NCBI RefSeq assembly: GCF_009707545.1
Contig: NZ_WLYK01000004.1
Coordinates: 1 to 64,000 of the forward strand
Source of the DNA: Nakamurella alba
GTDB lineage: Bacteria > Actinomycetota > Actinomycetes > Mycobacteriales > Nakamurellaceae
Length of the DNA: 64,000 nt
Direction of reading: 5' to 3'
Under the pieces are notes generated by a model. The model did no database searches, was not told the DNA's origin, and saw only the letters and a list, made by a program, of their open reading frames with translations. Made by a program: the position numbers and the translations under genes. Below, in pieces: positions 17,946-27,500 of the stretch. How positions within the stretch are numbered: position 1 is the first letter of the stretch; the number at the start of each line of letters is the position of its first letter.

Positions 17946-19877
17946 TCAGCCCGGCCCCTGCTCCTCCGTGGTCTCCATCATCAGCAGCGCCCCACCCGGA
18001 TGCGGGCCACCGGACAGCAACGGCGTGGCGGTGATCTGCAGCTCGATCGGCCGGCCACGCCGGTTGATGGCCGAGACCACGATCTGGGCGCTCTCCCTCG
18101 TCTCCGAGATGACCTCACGGATGATGGTCTTGAGCTGCTCGACCGGGAGCCCGCTGTCCAGGTTGAGGAAGTGGGTGCCGACGGTCTCCTGCTCGCGCAG
18201 TCCCCACAGGTCCTCGGCCTGCCGGTTCCACACCTGGACGATCATGTCCCGGTTGACCACCACCACACCCGCCCGCAGGCTGCCCAGGATGGCCTCCATG
18301 AAGTGGTTCAGCGAGGAGATCTCGTTGGTGCGGTCGCGGAGCTCCTCGTTCGTCACCTGGAGCTCGTCGTTCATCGACTGCAGCTCCTCGTTCATCGTCT
18401 CCAGCTCTTCGTTGGTCGACTGGAGTTCCTCGTTGGTGGTCTCCAGCTCCTCGACGGTCGACTGCAGTTCCTCGTTGGTGGTCTCCAGCTCCTCGTTCGT
18501 CGACTGGAGTTCCTCGTAGGCGGTCTCCAGCTGCCGGTTCGTCGATTCCAGCTCCCGCTGCAGTTGCCGGAACCGCGTGACGTCGGTGAACAGGACGGTG
18601 ACACCGAGCAGCCGGGACCTGCCGTCGATCATCGGCACGAGCTGGACATCGAGGGTCAGCGCCTCGTTGGGTGTGCGGTTCCACTCGAGGTCGTGCAGCC
18701 ATACCGGCATCCGGGTGTCCTGCACGGCGGCCAGCTGGGCACGCAGCTCCGTCGGCCGGTAGGACACCTCGAGCTCGTGGAACGGCCGGCCGACGTCCCG
18801 CTCCGACAACGAGAGCAGGGTGGCCGCGCGGTGGTTCACCATGGCCAGCTCGTTGTCGGTGTTCAGCACGATCTGCGCGACCGGGCTGGCCAGGAACGCC
18901 TCGTTCCGCAGGTGCTGCACGTCGGTGAACGGGGCGTCCCCGCTCGGGGCCGGGCCGGGATGTGGGTGCGAGATGTTCTCCACCGCTGACCGCACCGCCT
19001 TTCGGAAGAAGCGTCGCTTCAGATCGATCGGTTCGAAGGTTGCCGTGTGGTTGAGCAGCATCTCCGCCTTGCCCAGGAACAGCACTCCGTTGGGCTTGAG
19101 GGCGAATCCGAGACGCGACACGATGCGCGACTGGGTCTCGGCATTGAAGTACATCAGTGCGTTGCGGCACGCCAACAGGTCGATCCGGGAGATCGGAGCG
19201 TCCTGGACGAGATCGTTGCGGCCGAAGATGACCGAGCGGCGCAGATCCCGGTGGAAGATCCAGCGACCCCCACCGGCCGGTTCGAAGTACGTCTGGAGAT
19301 AGCCCTCGGGCAGGTCGGCGACCTCCTTGTCGGTGTAGACCGCCTGGCGCGCGACCGCGAGGGCCTCCTCGTCGACGTCGGTGGCGTAGATCTTGACCCG
19401 GCCGCGGAAGTTGTCCGTACCGAGCCGGGCCGCCAGCATCATGGCCAGGCTGTACGCCTCCTGGCCCGTCGCGCAGCCCGCGCTCCAGATCCGGATGGGT
19501 TCGTTGTCGCCGATCCCGGCCAACACCCCGGGCAGGATGTGGTCCGCCAGCAGGTCCCACGCCTCCCGGTCGCGGAAGAAGGAGGTGACGTTGATCAGGA
19601 TGGTGTTGAACAGGGTGGTGAACTCTTCCGGGTGCACCTGCAGGTGATCGTGGTACTCCTCCCAGGTCGACAGGCCCACCGATCGCATGTGGTGCTGCAC
19701 GCGGCGCTTCAGGCTGGCCCTCTTGTACCCGGTGAAGTCGAAGGCCCGGCTCTCCTTGAGGTACTGCAGCAGGCCTTCGAAGGCCGGATCCGACGGCTCC
19801 GACCTCGACTCCGGCACCCGGGGAACCACCGGATCGCGCGGGGACGCCCCGGACTTCTCGGTGGGTTCCTCCGCCAT
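17946..19877 (-). CDS. CheR methyltransferase-coiled coil-PAS protein
   Basis: 643 residues. A CheR domain (residues ~30-290) has the SAM motif RIWSAGCATGQEAYSLAMML and ITSFF-like NVTSFFRDREAW. A PAS-like region follows (~315-430), then a long coiled coil (~440-510) built of repeated units close to EELQSTNEELET. A second PAS domain (~525-620) ends the protein. Such proteins methylate glutamates in signalling partners. No receptor, CheA or CheW is nearby; the neighbours are CheB and an ANTAR regulator, so the output may be gene expression. Confidence 0.92.
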   Translation of the reverse strand: MAEEPTEKSGASPRDPVVPRVPESRSEPSDPAFEGLLQYLKESRAFDFTGYKRASLKRRVQHHMRSVGLSTWEEYHDHLQVHPEEFTTLFNTILINVTSFFRDREAWDLLADHILPGVLAGIGDNEPIRIWSAGCATGQEAYSLAMMLAARLGTDNFRGRVKIYATDVDEEALAVARQAVYTDKEVADLPEGYLQTYFEPAGGGRWIFHRDLRRSVIFGRNDLVQDAPISRIDLLACRNALMYFNAETQSRIVSRLGFALKPNGVLFLGKAEMLLNHTATFEPIDLKRRFFRKAVRSAVENISHPHPGPAPSGDAPFTDVQHLRNEAFLASPVAQIVLNTDNELAMVNHRAATLLSLSERDVGRPFHELEVSYRPTELRAQLAAVQDTRMPVWLHDLEWNRTPNEALTLDVQLVPMIDGRSRLLGVTVLFTDVTRFRQLQRELESTNRQLETAYEELQSTNEELETTNEELQSTVEELETTNEELQSTNEELETMNEELQSMNDELQVTNEELRDRTNEISSLNHFMEAILGSLRAGVVVVNRDMIVQVWNRQAEDLWGLREQETVGTHFLNLDSGLPVEQLKTIIREVISETRESAQIVVSAINRRGRPIELQITATPLLSGGPHPGGALLMMETTEEQGPG

Positions 19878-19998
19878 CGCCCGCCCGCCTTCCGGTGATC
19901 ACCCCGCCGGTGAGCACTCCCTGTGCCCGGGAGGCGATCCGGCACAGGATCTCACGCCCGCACGCCCGGTCCGGGAGGGGCACGCTTCCCGGATCCGG

Positions 19999-21042
19999 TC
20001 AGCCCGGCCCGCCCGGCCCGGGCAGCTCGTCGGAAGCGACCGGCACCCCACCCCCGGCACCCTCCAACGCCAACCGAGCGCGGAGCGCTTCGGCCAGTTC
20101 GGTGGCCTGGTCGGCCGTTCGCGCGGTGGCCGTGGCCGTGGGCTCGTCCTCGGCCAGATGACGTGCGAGATGACGTGCCAGCACCGCCTGCTCCTCGAGC
20201 GCCGCCACTGCGCTCCACAGCCGCGCCTCCGCCGTCTCCGACTGGGCCACCAACAGGTGTTGCGGGCTGTACTGGTGCCCGACATGGCAGCGGTAGAAGT
20301 TGATGGACGGCAATCGCACCTGTGCGAGCGAGCCATGGCACTCGGGACAGGTCAGCCGGGTCAGACCGCTCTCGTCAGGGGCGAGGAACCCCGGGTCGTC
20401 CGCCTCACCCATGTGCACGGGGACCTCCTCCTCCGACACCGCGACAGCACGGCTCCCGGATGACTTCAGCAACTCGTCGATCGCGCTCGCCAGCAGGTCC
20501 GCAGGCGCCGACCGTGCCGTCGGCACGGCGGCCAGGGCGGCTCGCGGCATGGACGAGAAACCTGCGGTCGTCGGGTCCTCCACCAGGATCGCACCGCCGG
20601 CCAGTGCCAGCATCGCGGCGCCGACGGCACCGTCGTCCAACATCCCGGACAGGATGACCCCCACTGCCGGCAGGCGCGAGTTCGCCGCGATGCTCCCGAA
20701 CATCGGATCGATCGCCGGCCGGACGTGGTTGACCCGGGGACCGGTGCTCAGCACGGTGGCGGACCCCGCCACCAGCAGGTGACGACCCGGCGGCGCGACG
20801 ATGATCTCGCCGTTCCGCAGCTCGTCGCCGTGTCCGGCGTACCGGCAGGGCAACGAGCCGGCGCGTTGGAGGATCTCCGGCAACCGGCTCGTCCCCTGGT
20901 CCCCGACGTGCACGGTGACCAGCACCGCAGCGGGCAGCTCTGCGGGCAGCCGCTCGACGAGCTTGATCAGCGCGCCGACGGAGCCCGCCGAACCGCCGAT
21001 GGCCACCAGGGCCCGGGCCGGCCCGGGGACGTCAGGAGACAT
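19999..21042 (-). CDS. CheB-type methylesterase with C-terminal zinc-ribbon and helical tail
   Basis: 347 residues, no receiver domain. The methylesterase domain shows the catalytic Ser in GGSAGS, His in VTVHVGDQG and Asp in GMLDDGAVG. After residue ~225 come LTCPECHGSL and YRCHVGHQY, a cysteine/histidine-rich patch seen in CheB fused to CheR-PAS partners, then a helical tail. The start overlaps the end of the upstream ANTAR gene by 11 bases; an alternative start lies five codons earlier. CheR follows on the same strand. Confidence 0.92.
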   Translation of the reverse strand: MSPDVPGPARALVAIGGSAGSVGALIKLVERLPAELPAAVLVTVHVGDQGTSRLPEILQRAGSLPCRYAGHGDELRNGEIIVAPPGRHLLVAGSATVLSTGPRVNHVRPAIDPMFGSIAANSRLPAVGVILSGMLDDGAVGAAMLALAGGAILVEDPTTAGFSSMPRAALAAVPTARSAPADLLASAIDELLKSSGSRAVAVSEEEVPVHMGEADDPGFLAPDESGLTRLTCPECHGSLAQVRLPSINFYRCHVGHQYSPQHLLVAQSETAEARLWSAVAALEEQAVLARHLARHLAEDEPTATATARTADQATELAEALRARLALEGAGGGVPVASDELPGPGGPG

Positions 21043-21925
21043 CACGCAGACCGCCATCGGCGATCACCCGCTGGGCGATCACCGAGATCTTGAGCTGCTG
21101 GTCCTGGGACAGGCGAAGGAGCAGGGCATAGGACTGGTCCGCCGAGATGCCGAATCTGGTCATCAACATGCCCTGCGAGATCCCGATCCGGTGCCGTGCC
21201 TCGATGGCCGTCCAGAGATTCTCCTTGTCCCGGATGACGGCCAGCGACACGGCGGCCTCGGCGGCGACCGCCCTGACTTCCGCAAGCTGCTGCCAGGACC
21301 ACACCGCGTCCCGGGCGAACGCGTACAGCGTCCCCACCGCGCCTTTGCTGGAATCCAGCGTCAGCGACAGCGTCCGGCGGAAGCCTTCGCTCTCCGCCCA
21401 CGAGGTGAGGCGCTCGTTCGCCCGGCCAGAGCCCTGGTCCTCCGCAGACAGGGCAGGTACGTCGCCGGAACCCTGCTGGACCTCGACCAATCGGCGGCCG
21501 ATCGGCGAGGTGGCGAACTCGACCACCAGGTCGCCGCCCGGCGCATGTCGCTGGATCACCACCTCGTCGGCGAAGCCGGAGTCGAGCAGGGCCGCGCCCA
21601 CCGCCGCGCAGACGGCCGCCCGGGCGGCCTCCAGGTCCGTGGTGGTGAGCGCCGCCCTCATCTCGCTCCGGGCCACGTCGACCGCGGTGGAGCCGCCGCT
21701 GCCTTCGCCGGCCACGAGCGCCGTCCGATCGTAGGGAGCGGTCACGGTCGAACCGAGCCGGCGCAGGCGCGACTGCTCCCGCAACTCGGCGCTCCGCATC
21801 CGGGACGCGCGCACCCGCTCGAGCACATGGGCCGCGGCGGCGTTCATGTCGGCGCTCACCTGTCTGACGATCTGCAGCTCGATGTCGTCCGGGTGTCGGG
21901 ACGGTCGTTCGGCAATGGATGGCAC
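21032..21925 (-). CDS. GAF-ANTAR regulator, first gene of CheB-CheR operon
   Basis: 297 residues. An N-terminal helical segment of about 60 residues precedes a GAF domain (~75-225; QQGSGDVPALSAEDQGSGRA). The ANTAR domain (~235-290) has ARHRIGISQGMLMTRFGIS then YALLLRLSQ. Overlap with cheB indicates a shared transcript, putting an RNA-level antiterminator under the same control as CheB and CheR. Confidence 0.88.
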   Translation of the reverse strand: MPSIAERPSRHPDDIELQIVRQVSADMNAAAAHVLERVRASRMRSAELREQSRLRRLGSTVTAPYDRTALVAGEGSGGSTAVDVARSEMRAALTTTDLEAARAAVCAAVGAALLDSGFADEVVIQRHAPGGDLVVEFATSPIGRRLVEVQQGSGDVPALSAEDQGSGRANERLTSWAESEGFRRTLSLTLDSSKGAVGTLYAFARDAVWSWQQLAEVRAVAAEAAVSLAVIRDKENLWTAIEARHRIGISQGMLMTRFGISADQSYALLLRLSQDQQLKISVIAQRVIADGGLRDVS

Positions 21926-22083
21926 CTGCCATTCCTTCCGTAGACAGGCGAGGTTGGTCGGTTCTCTACGACAACCGCCTGTCCAGGCTCAGTACCCGGT
22001 CGGGACCTGCTGAGACCACCACTTCCGAGCCGCGCCCATCCGCGTGGAGAAAGCAGCCGTTCGCGCGCGACGTCGACCGCGGA

Positions 22084-22671
22084 TCATCCGGATGCCGCGG
22101 TCGTCGGACGCGGATCGGTGAGGAACGCAGCGATCGCGCGCAGGTCGAGAACCGGCGCCGCACCGGCTGCGATCGCCGATTCCGGCATCGAGCGGGCGGC
22201 CGCGGAATCCGGGCTCTGCGCGACCACCACGGCCCCGGCACCGGTCATTGCCCGTACCCCGGCGGCACCGTCGGAGCCCATCCCGGAGAGCACCACGGCC
22301 AGCGCACGTGCCCCGTACGATGCGGCCGCCGACGCGAGCAGCATGTCGTGGGGGCGTGCGGTCAGCGGGAGTCGTTCGTCGCCCACGGTGCAGGTGCCGT
22401 CCGGCCGGAGTTCGAGGAGCCGCCGCGCCGGGGTGACCAGGATGCGACCGGGTTCCAGTCGATCGCCGTCGCGCGCCCAGGCGACGGAGTGGGCGGTCTT
22501 GTGGGTCAGGATCGGGACGAGCTGGCTGCCCGGCTCGCTCAGGTGCTGCTGGACGACGACGGCGAACGGCAGATCGGTGGGCAACTCGGACAGGATGGCG
22601 ATGAAAGCCTCCAGGCCGCCGGCCGAGGCCACCAGGACCACGACCTCGATCGGCCGGTGCGTCCTCGCCAT
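22084..22671 (-). CDS. Stand-alone CheB methylesterase domain
   Basis: 195 residues, only the catalytic domain. Ser lies in ASAGGLEAF, His in VQQHLSEPGSQ and Asp in GMGSDGAAG. It is the second CheB in 3 kb, with no receiver domain, so activity must be controlled by other means. It lies between the CheB-CheR-ANTAR operon and the sigma factor gene, all on the minus strand. Confidence 0.92.
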   Translation of the reverse strand: MARTHRPIEVVVLVASAGGLEAFIAILSELPTDLPFAVVVQQHLSEPGSQLVPILTHKTAHSVAWARDGDRLEPGRILVTPARRLLELRPDGTCTVGDERLPLTARPHDMLLASAAASYGARALAVVLSGMGSDGAAGVRAMTGAGAVVVAQSPDSAAARSMPESAIAAGAAPVLDLRAIAAFLTDPRPTTAASG

Positions 22672-22822
22672 GTCGTCGCCTCCGCACCGGACCGGACCTG
22701 TCCGACCCGACGAGGTGCGGGTGGTCCGGTAGCCCTGGGCCGAATTCTACGGCTGCCCGTGCCGTTGGAAGGCTGGGTTCGCCGCCGCACCGTGCCCCGG
22801 TCCACCCCGCTGCAACCGGTGA

Positions 22823-22853
22823 TGCCCCGCCCGAGCAGAGCAAGGGCGGGGCA
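22823..22853 (-). terminator. Hairpin downstream of sigma factor gene
   Basis: TGCCCCGCCC and GGGCGGGGCA form a perfect 10-base stem with an 11-base loop, 60 bases after the sigma factor stop on the minus strand. There is no T tract, as is common in high-GC genomes. Confidence 0.6.
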
Positions 22854-22913
22854 CCGGGCACGTCGCGCTGAGGGTACCCGGGGTGGCGTCAGATCGACGA
22901 AGTCGTGAGCGGT

Positions 22914-23801
22914 TCAGGCGGCAAGCATGGTGATGCCCGGGACGGTGCGCTGCAGGTCGTCCTCGAAGTGGGCGCGTGCACGCTCGATCACGCGGGCCAG
23001 AATGCGGGAAACCTGCATCTGGCTCACGCCGATCGCCCGTCCGATCTCCGCCTGCGACATCTCCATGACGAACCGCAGGTGCAACACGGTGCGGTCCCGT
23101 TCGCCGAGGCCCTCGACGAAACCCTGGAGAGCGAGACGGTTCTCGACACCGATGAAGCCGTCCTCGGTGCACCCGAGCAGCGCCGCGTAGGTCGACTCGC
23201 CGTCGCTGTCCGGAGCGAGCGGGACATCCAGGGACGCCGGGTAGCAGATGTTCGAGATTTTCTGCGCCTCCCGGACCTTGTCGACCGGGACGTCCAGCAG
23301 AGCGGCCAGTTCGTCGGGCGTGTGGCGGTGGTCGTCCCCGCCCTGCAGTCCGTTCATCTCCATCCGGAGCTCCTGGAGGGGCCTGGGTGGACGGATGGTC
23401 GCGGAGTGGTCGCGGAAGTAGCGGCGGATCTCCCCGGTCATGGTGGGGACGGCGTACTGCAGGAAGTCGTCACACCGCCCCGACTGCCATCGGTCAGCAG
23501 CCTTGAGCAGACCCAGCCAGGCCAGCTGTTCCAGATCGTCGGGGTCGACGCCGCGGTGCCGGAACCGGCGGGCCACCGCACGCACCACCGGGCGGTGCAC
23601 CTGCGCGATTGCTGAGATGAGCCGGCGGCGCTCGGAAGGATCGGCGGTGTCAGCCAGCTGCGTCACGAGCTGGTTGGCCCGCGCCTGCCGGGCGTGTTGA
23701 CCATCGGTCGAGTCGGTGGACACGACCGGGCCGGCGTTCCGGACGGAAGGCTTCAGGGAGGAAACGGGCATGCTGGGAACGGGCATGGTGGAAACGGGCA
23801 T
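22914..23801 (-). CDS. RNA polymerase sigma factor, SigB/SigF type
   Basis: 295 residues. Region 2 contains DDLEQLAWLGLLKAADRW, FLQYAVPTMTGEIRRYFRD and TIRPPRPLQELR, typical of general-stress sigma factors. Region 3 follows (HTPDELAALLDVPVDKV), and region 4 ends in the helix-turn-helix MSQAEIGRAIGVSQMQVSR. The N-terminus has a short MPVS/MPVP repeat. No anti-sigma factor is adjacent. Stress genes nearby (catalase, CsbD) are plausible targets, which is inference. Confidence 0.93.
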   Translation of the reverse strand: MPVSTMPVPSMPVSSLKPSVRNAGPVVSTDSTDGQHARQARANQLVTQLADTADPSERRRLISAIAQVHRPVVRAVARRFRHRGVDPDDLEQLAWLGLLKAADRWQSGRCDDFLQYAVPTMTGEIRRYFRDHSATIRPPRPLQELRMEMNGLQGGDDHRHTPDELAALLDVPVDKVREAQKISNICYPASLDVPLAPDSDGESTYAALLGCTEDGFIGVENRLALQGFVEGLGERDRTVLHLRFVMEMSQAEIGRAIGVSQMQVSRILARVIERARAHFEDDLQRTVPGITMLAA

Positions 23802-24665
23802 GGTGGGAACTCCTGGCCGAAAAGCGGCTGCGGCTGGCGTTTCAACCTGAAGGCGTTGTCCCCGGGATGATCGGGGTCAAACTGCCTCGCAGCAAAGAAG
23901 TTTCGGAGTGGGAAGTCATCGGTGCCGGCTCTGGCGCCGACGGATCATCGACGTGTGCGACGGTGACGGCGGGACGGCGTACCGAACGCGTCAGGCCGGG
24001 TGGGCCGCTCGTGTCAGCGGTGGCGAGCACGCACGGAGGTCAGAGGCCCGGGACCGACCGATGATGAAGGACGTACCGGCTCGTGCGGGCGGCGGAGAGG
24101 TCGCATCGAACGACGACGTGTCCGAACTGCCGGCTGCCGGAGCCTTGACGTACTGGTCCGCCGCGGCTGCGCGGCGTGGTGAGACGGAGCTGATGGACGC
24201 CTCGATCCATGGCACAGCGATCACCCCTTCCGGCCGGAGTGGCCCCGCCCCGACGGCGGACCACCGGCTGTGCGGAACAATTTCTAGCACTCCGCCTCTC
24301 GGAGTGCCAGTAGCCCGAGCGGGTGATCATTCCTGACTGACGTCATCGAAAGCTCCAGGTGTTGCACCTGTCTCGCCGGGAAAGCCATTGGGTTCAACAT
24401 CATCGACGGCGGAACGGAGGCGTGCGCAGGGTGGCTGTGGTGATCCCCGGCCCGGCTGGACGCGGCCGGCGCACCTGCTCGGAGGAGCTCGGAGCCGCAC
24501 CGAACGACAACCGCATCCAGCTCTCCGGTGGAGGTCACACTCGTCGAAGGATGACACTCGTCCGCCCTGACGTGCAGAATCGGAACGGTCGTAACACCAC
24601 GCGGCGGCTGTCGGACCGCCCCCGGCGACGGTCCGACCGGATCGGTCGCCGGCTGCGGAGGAGAC
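23802..24665. other. Long intergenic stretch upstream of sigma factor gene
   Basis: 864 bases with no well-supported gene. One weak reading (24061-24336) is listed separately. The sigma factor promoter should lie at 23802-23900 on the minus strand. I see no repeat or clear hairpin. Confidence 0.5.
24061..24336 (+). CDS. Possible small protein, weak support
   Basis: 91 codons from ATG 24061 with GC-rich third positions (about four in five). The peptide has a plausible helical stretch (ELPAAGALTYWSAAAARRGE). No ribosome binding site is visible and an opposing frame is also open, so this may not be a gene. Confidence 0.3.
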   Translation: MMKDVPARAGGGEVASNDDVSELPAAGALTYWSAAAARRGETELMDASIHGTAITPSGRSGPAPTADHRLCGTISSTPPLGVPVARAGDHS

Positions 24666-25025
24666 ATGGAGCCGTTCGTCGCCGCGGTCGCCGCGGATCA
24701 CGAGATCCCGGACTGGGCGCCGATCTCGGTGAGGGTCGGAGACCACGTCCAGGTGGGAGACCGCGATACGACATGGCCGGCGTTCGTGTTCGTGACCGTG
24801 GCGACGGGGAAAGGCTGGGTCCCCGAGCGCCTCCTCGACGATCAACGCCCTGTCGCCCGGGTCCTGCAGGACTACGACACGCGTGAACTGCCGGTGTCAG
24901 CGGGTGATCGGGTCGTGGTGACGATCGATGATGCCGAGTCGGGGTGGTGCTGGTGCACGAACGACGACGGACGCGCCGGCTGGGTGCCGCGCAGGGTGCT
25001 CGTGGTGGACACAGACGCACAGTGA
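24666..25025 (+). CDS. SH3-like domain protein
   Basis: 119 residues. Two SH3-like halves are visible: IPDWAPISVRVGDHVQVGD to GKGWVPERLLDD, and LPVSAGDRVVVTIDDAESG to GRAGWVPRRVLVVD. Each ends in the GW.P pattern that closes an SH3 fold. GGAGGAGAC before ATG 24666 is a good ribosome site. No signal peptide, so it is cytoplasmic; partner unknown. Confidence 0.85.
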   Translation: MEPFVAAVAADHEIPDWAPISVRVGDHVQVGDRDTTWPAFVFVTVATGKGWVPERLLDDQRPVARVLQDYDTRELPVSAGDRVVVTIDDAESGWCWCTNDDGRAGWVPRRVLVVDTDAQ

Positions 25026-25173
25026 CAGCGTGACTCGGACGGTCATGTCGGCCTCGCCGACGCAGTGAGGTGGATCCACGTGTACCCGGGAGGGTTTCGT
25101 GGCAGTCGACGGGTGGGAACGCCTAGGTGCCCACCACATCAGCACGATTCGACGACACCACATGGAGGAAGAC

Positions 25174-25668
25174 ATGACCGAGAAGCAGGACGACCGCGAC
25201 ACGGTGGTCGAGCTGGTCAAGCGGGCGCGTTCGGCGATGCTGACGACGATGACCCCGGACGGCGACCACGTCAGTCGCCCGATGGCCGTGCAGGAGGCCG
25301 AGTTCGACGGTGATCTGTGGTTCTTCGCCGACGAGAACTCCGACAAGATCAGGGACATCACGGCGCACCCGCGGGTCAACGTGGCCCTGGCCAACGACAG
25401 CAAGAACGAGTGGACCTCGATCGCCGGTACGGCCGAGATCGTCCACGACCGGGCCAAGGCCGAGCAGCTGTGGTCCAAGCCGCTCGAGACCTGGTTCCCC
25501 GACGGACTGGACACCCCCGGGCTGACCCTGATCAAGGTGCAGGGCGACACCGCCGAGTACTGGGACGCGCCCACCAGCCGGATCAAACTGTTGCTGGGCA
25601 TGGGCCGGGCGATCCGCCGCAACGACCCGGACGAGTTCCCGGTGGACAACCGCACCGTCGACCTCTGA
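25174..25668 (+). CDS. Pyridoxamine 5'-phosphate oxidase-fold general stress protein
   Basis: 164 residues with the split-barrel flavin-binding fold: SAMLTTMTPDGDHVSRPMAV, DLWFFADENSDKIRDI, RVNVALANDSKNEWTSIAG, and the tail EYWDAPTSRIKLLLGMGRA. This pattern matches general stress protein 26-like proteins, which bind FMN or related cofactors. GGAGGAAGAC before ATG 25174 decides between several in-frame ATGs. Confidence 0.9.
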   Translation: MTEKQDDRDTVVELVKRARSAMLTTMTPDGDHVSRPMAVQEAEFDGDLWFFADENSDKIRDITAHPRVNVALANDSKNEWTSIAGTAEIVHDRAKAEQLWSKPLETWFPDGLDTPGLTLIKVQGDTAEYWDAPTSRIKLLLGMGRAIRRNDPDEFPVDNRTVDL

Positions 25669-25903
25669 CCTCGCTCGGCCCCGACGGCCCCGCACCGTTC
25701 CTGCCGCCGACAGGGATGGTGGGTGATGCCCCTTCGCGCGATTCATCGCAGGCACGACCGTCGGGTTGGCGGATTGCCCGGAGGGGCACAGGCGGGATTG
25801 ACAAGGGCCGTCCGGTCCACCGGCGCGGACGGCGAACGGAACGCCGGCCACATCCGGCTCGGACGCCTTCGCAACGAGCCGTCGAACGAAGGAGCACAGG
25901 CTG

Positions 25904-26107
25904 ATGACCGAGGACGAGATCAGCAGTCGGAAGGCAGCTGCGGCCGCAGACGCAGGATCGAACCACGGTGTCGGAGTCAACGCCGACGAGCCCAGCGCGG
26001 CCGATCGACGCGACGACCAGGCGCCGGATCCCGTGACAGGTGACACCGAGCACCATGCCGCAGAGGCCGATGCAGCCTCGAACGAGGCCACCGAACTGCC
26101 GGGTTGA
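25904..26107 (+). CDS. Small acidic disordered protein
   Basis: 67 residues, Asp/Glu/Ala-rich and probably disordered (AADRRDDQAPDPVTGDTEHH). AAGGAG nine bases before ATG 25904 supports translation. No family recognised. Confidence 0.5.
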   Translation: MTEDEISSRKAAAAADAGSNHGVGVNADEPSAADRRDDQAPDPVTGDTEHHAAEADAASNEATELPG

Positions 26108-26184
26108 GCGGATCCCTCGGTACTGATGGTCCGGTTCCGCCGCGTCCTGCGGTGCCGAATTCCGATCAGATCAGGCTGCATCCC

Positions 26185-27096
26185 TCAAGTGACGGGATCT
26201 CGCAGGCGTCGGCCGGCCTGTGCCTCCGCGAAGGCGACCGCGCCCAGTTCTCCGGCATCGGGTCCGAGATGCTGCAGTGCTTCACGATGGATCCGGGCGA
26301 CGGCATCGCCCACGACGTGGGGTAGATCGTGCCGATCGGCCTCCCACAGCAGCGAGTCGAGCTCCTCGACCACCCGGTCCAGGCCGAAGGAGTGCAGGTA
26401 GTCGCCGGCCAGCACGCCGGGCCAGTCGCGCTCCAGAAATGTAGATGCGGCAGGCCCGTCCAGGACCAGGTCACGGAATCGGCCGGGAGGAATGCCTGCA
26501 GTGGTGGCGAGGAGCGCCGCCTCGGCAACCATCGCGGCCTGCCCGAACCAGAGCTGGTTGACCAGCAACTTCATCGTGCCGGCGGCATGGTGGCTGCCGA
26601 TGTGCACCATACGGTTCGAGAAGGCTGCCAGTACCGGGCGCCAACGTTCCAGCAGATCGGGATCGCCGCCCACGTACAGCTGCAGCGTGCCGTTCTCGGC
26701 GGCCGACGGTCCGCCGCCCATCGGGGCCTTCAGGAACGGGACACCTGACGTTGCAGCCGTCTGACCCAGCGTGTGCGCGAGGACCGGGGAGGTGCTGGTC
26801 AGATCGATCCAGGCACACCCGGGTGGCAGCAGATCGATCAGACCCGTGGATCCGACTGCCAACTCCTGGAGTTCCGGCGATCCCGGTAGTGCGGTCAGCA
26901 CCAGATCCGCATCGAGCACGGCATCGCCCGGCGACGAAGTCGTGCGGAACGAGAGGGCCGCGGACCGCTCGATCGGGTCGTACCCACGCACCGTCAGACC
27001 GGCATCGGCCAGGCGGGAAGCTATGCGGACGCCCATACGTCCCAGCCCGAAGACCGCCACGGTGGTGCCGCTGCCAGGGGGTTGTGGACTCGTCAT
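26185..27096 (-). CDS. NAD(P)-binding beta-hydroxyacid dehydrogenase/imine reductase-like protein
   Basis: 303 residues. The Rossmann motif is VFGLGRMGVRIASRL. The family signature near residue 120 (FLKAPMGGGPSAAENGTL) and the catalytic Lys region HAAGTMKLLVNQLW follow, as in 3-hydroxyisobutyrate dehydrogenases and glyoxylate/succinic semialdehyde reductases. The substrate is not determined. ATG 27096 or 27108 may be the start; neither has a strong ribosome site. Confidence 0.88.
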   Translation of the reverse strand: MTSPQPPGSGTTVAVFGLGRMGVRIASRLADAGLTVRGYDPIERSAALSFRTTSSPGDAVLDADLVLTALPGSPELQELAVGSTGLIDLLPPGCAWIDLTSTSPVLAHTLGQTAATSGVPFLKAPMGGGPSAAENGTLQLYVGGDPDLLERWRPVLAAFSNRMVHIGSHHAAGTMKLLVNQLWFGQAAMVAEAALLATTAGIPPGRFRDLVLDGPAASTFLERDWPGVLAGDYLHSFGLDRVVEELDSLLWEADRHDLPHVVGDAVARIHREALQHLGPDAGELGAVAFAEAQAGRRLRDPVT

Positions 27097-27271
27097 TCCC
27101 GGGATCATCGCACCGCGGTCGTCGTCGCTGGAGCTGCTGGCTTCATGGAGGCGGCCCGCCATCGGCGGGCACCGCGATGTCACGACCCGCCGGTCCGCGA
27201 CGTGGGAACCGCCCCTGACGGCGACCGACGCGAATTGCGTCCGCTACCCGCGCTGAGGGATACCCGAAGAA

Positions 27272-27466
27272 TCAGCGGTCGTGGCCGGGATCGGGTGTCT
27301 GCAGCCCGGTGGTGGACGTGTCGGGCACCGTGGAGGTCGGTCCCTCGGTGCCGGACCCGTTCCCGAAAATCAGGGCCAACACCAGGATGACGGCAGCGAG
27401 CAGGACGAACAGTGCCGGCAGGACGACGTTCTTGCGCTTCCAGATGGGCGTGGTGTTGGTGGTCAT
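27272..27466 (-). CDS. Small single-span membrane protein
   Basis: 64 residues: a short basic N-terminus (PIWKRKN), one membrane helix (VVLPALFVLLAAVILVLALI), and a Gly/Thr/Pro-rich tail. It follows the manganese catalase by 34 bases on the same strand and may be part of its transcript. Function unknown. Confidence 0.7.
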   Translation of the reverse strand: MTTNTTPIWKRKNVVLPALFVLLAAVILVLALIFGNGSGTEGPTSTVPDTSTTGLQTPDPGHDR

Positions 27467-27500
27467 GATTCTTCGAACCTTGAGGTCGCGGTCCGCATCG

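Noticed and set aside
18330-18545. Tandem repeats considered as a CRISPR array
   Set aside because: They are in frame inside a coiled coil of a CheR-PAS protein and have no spacers.
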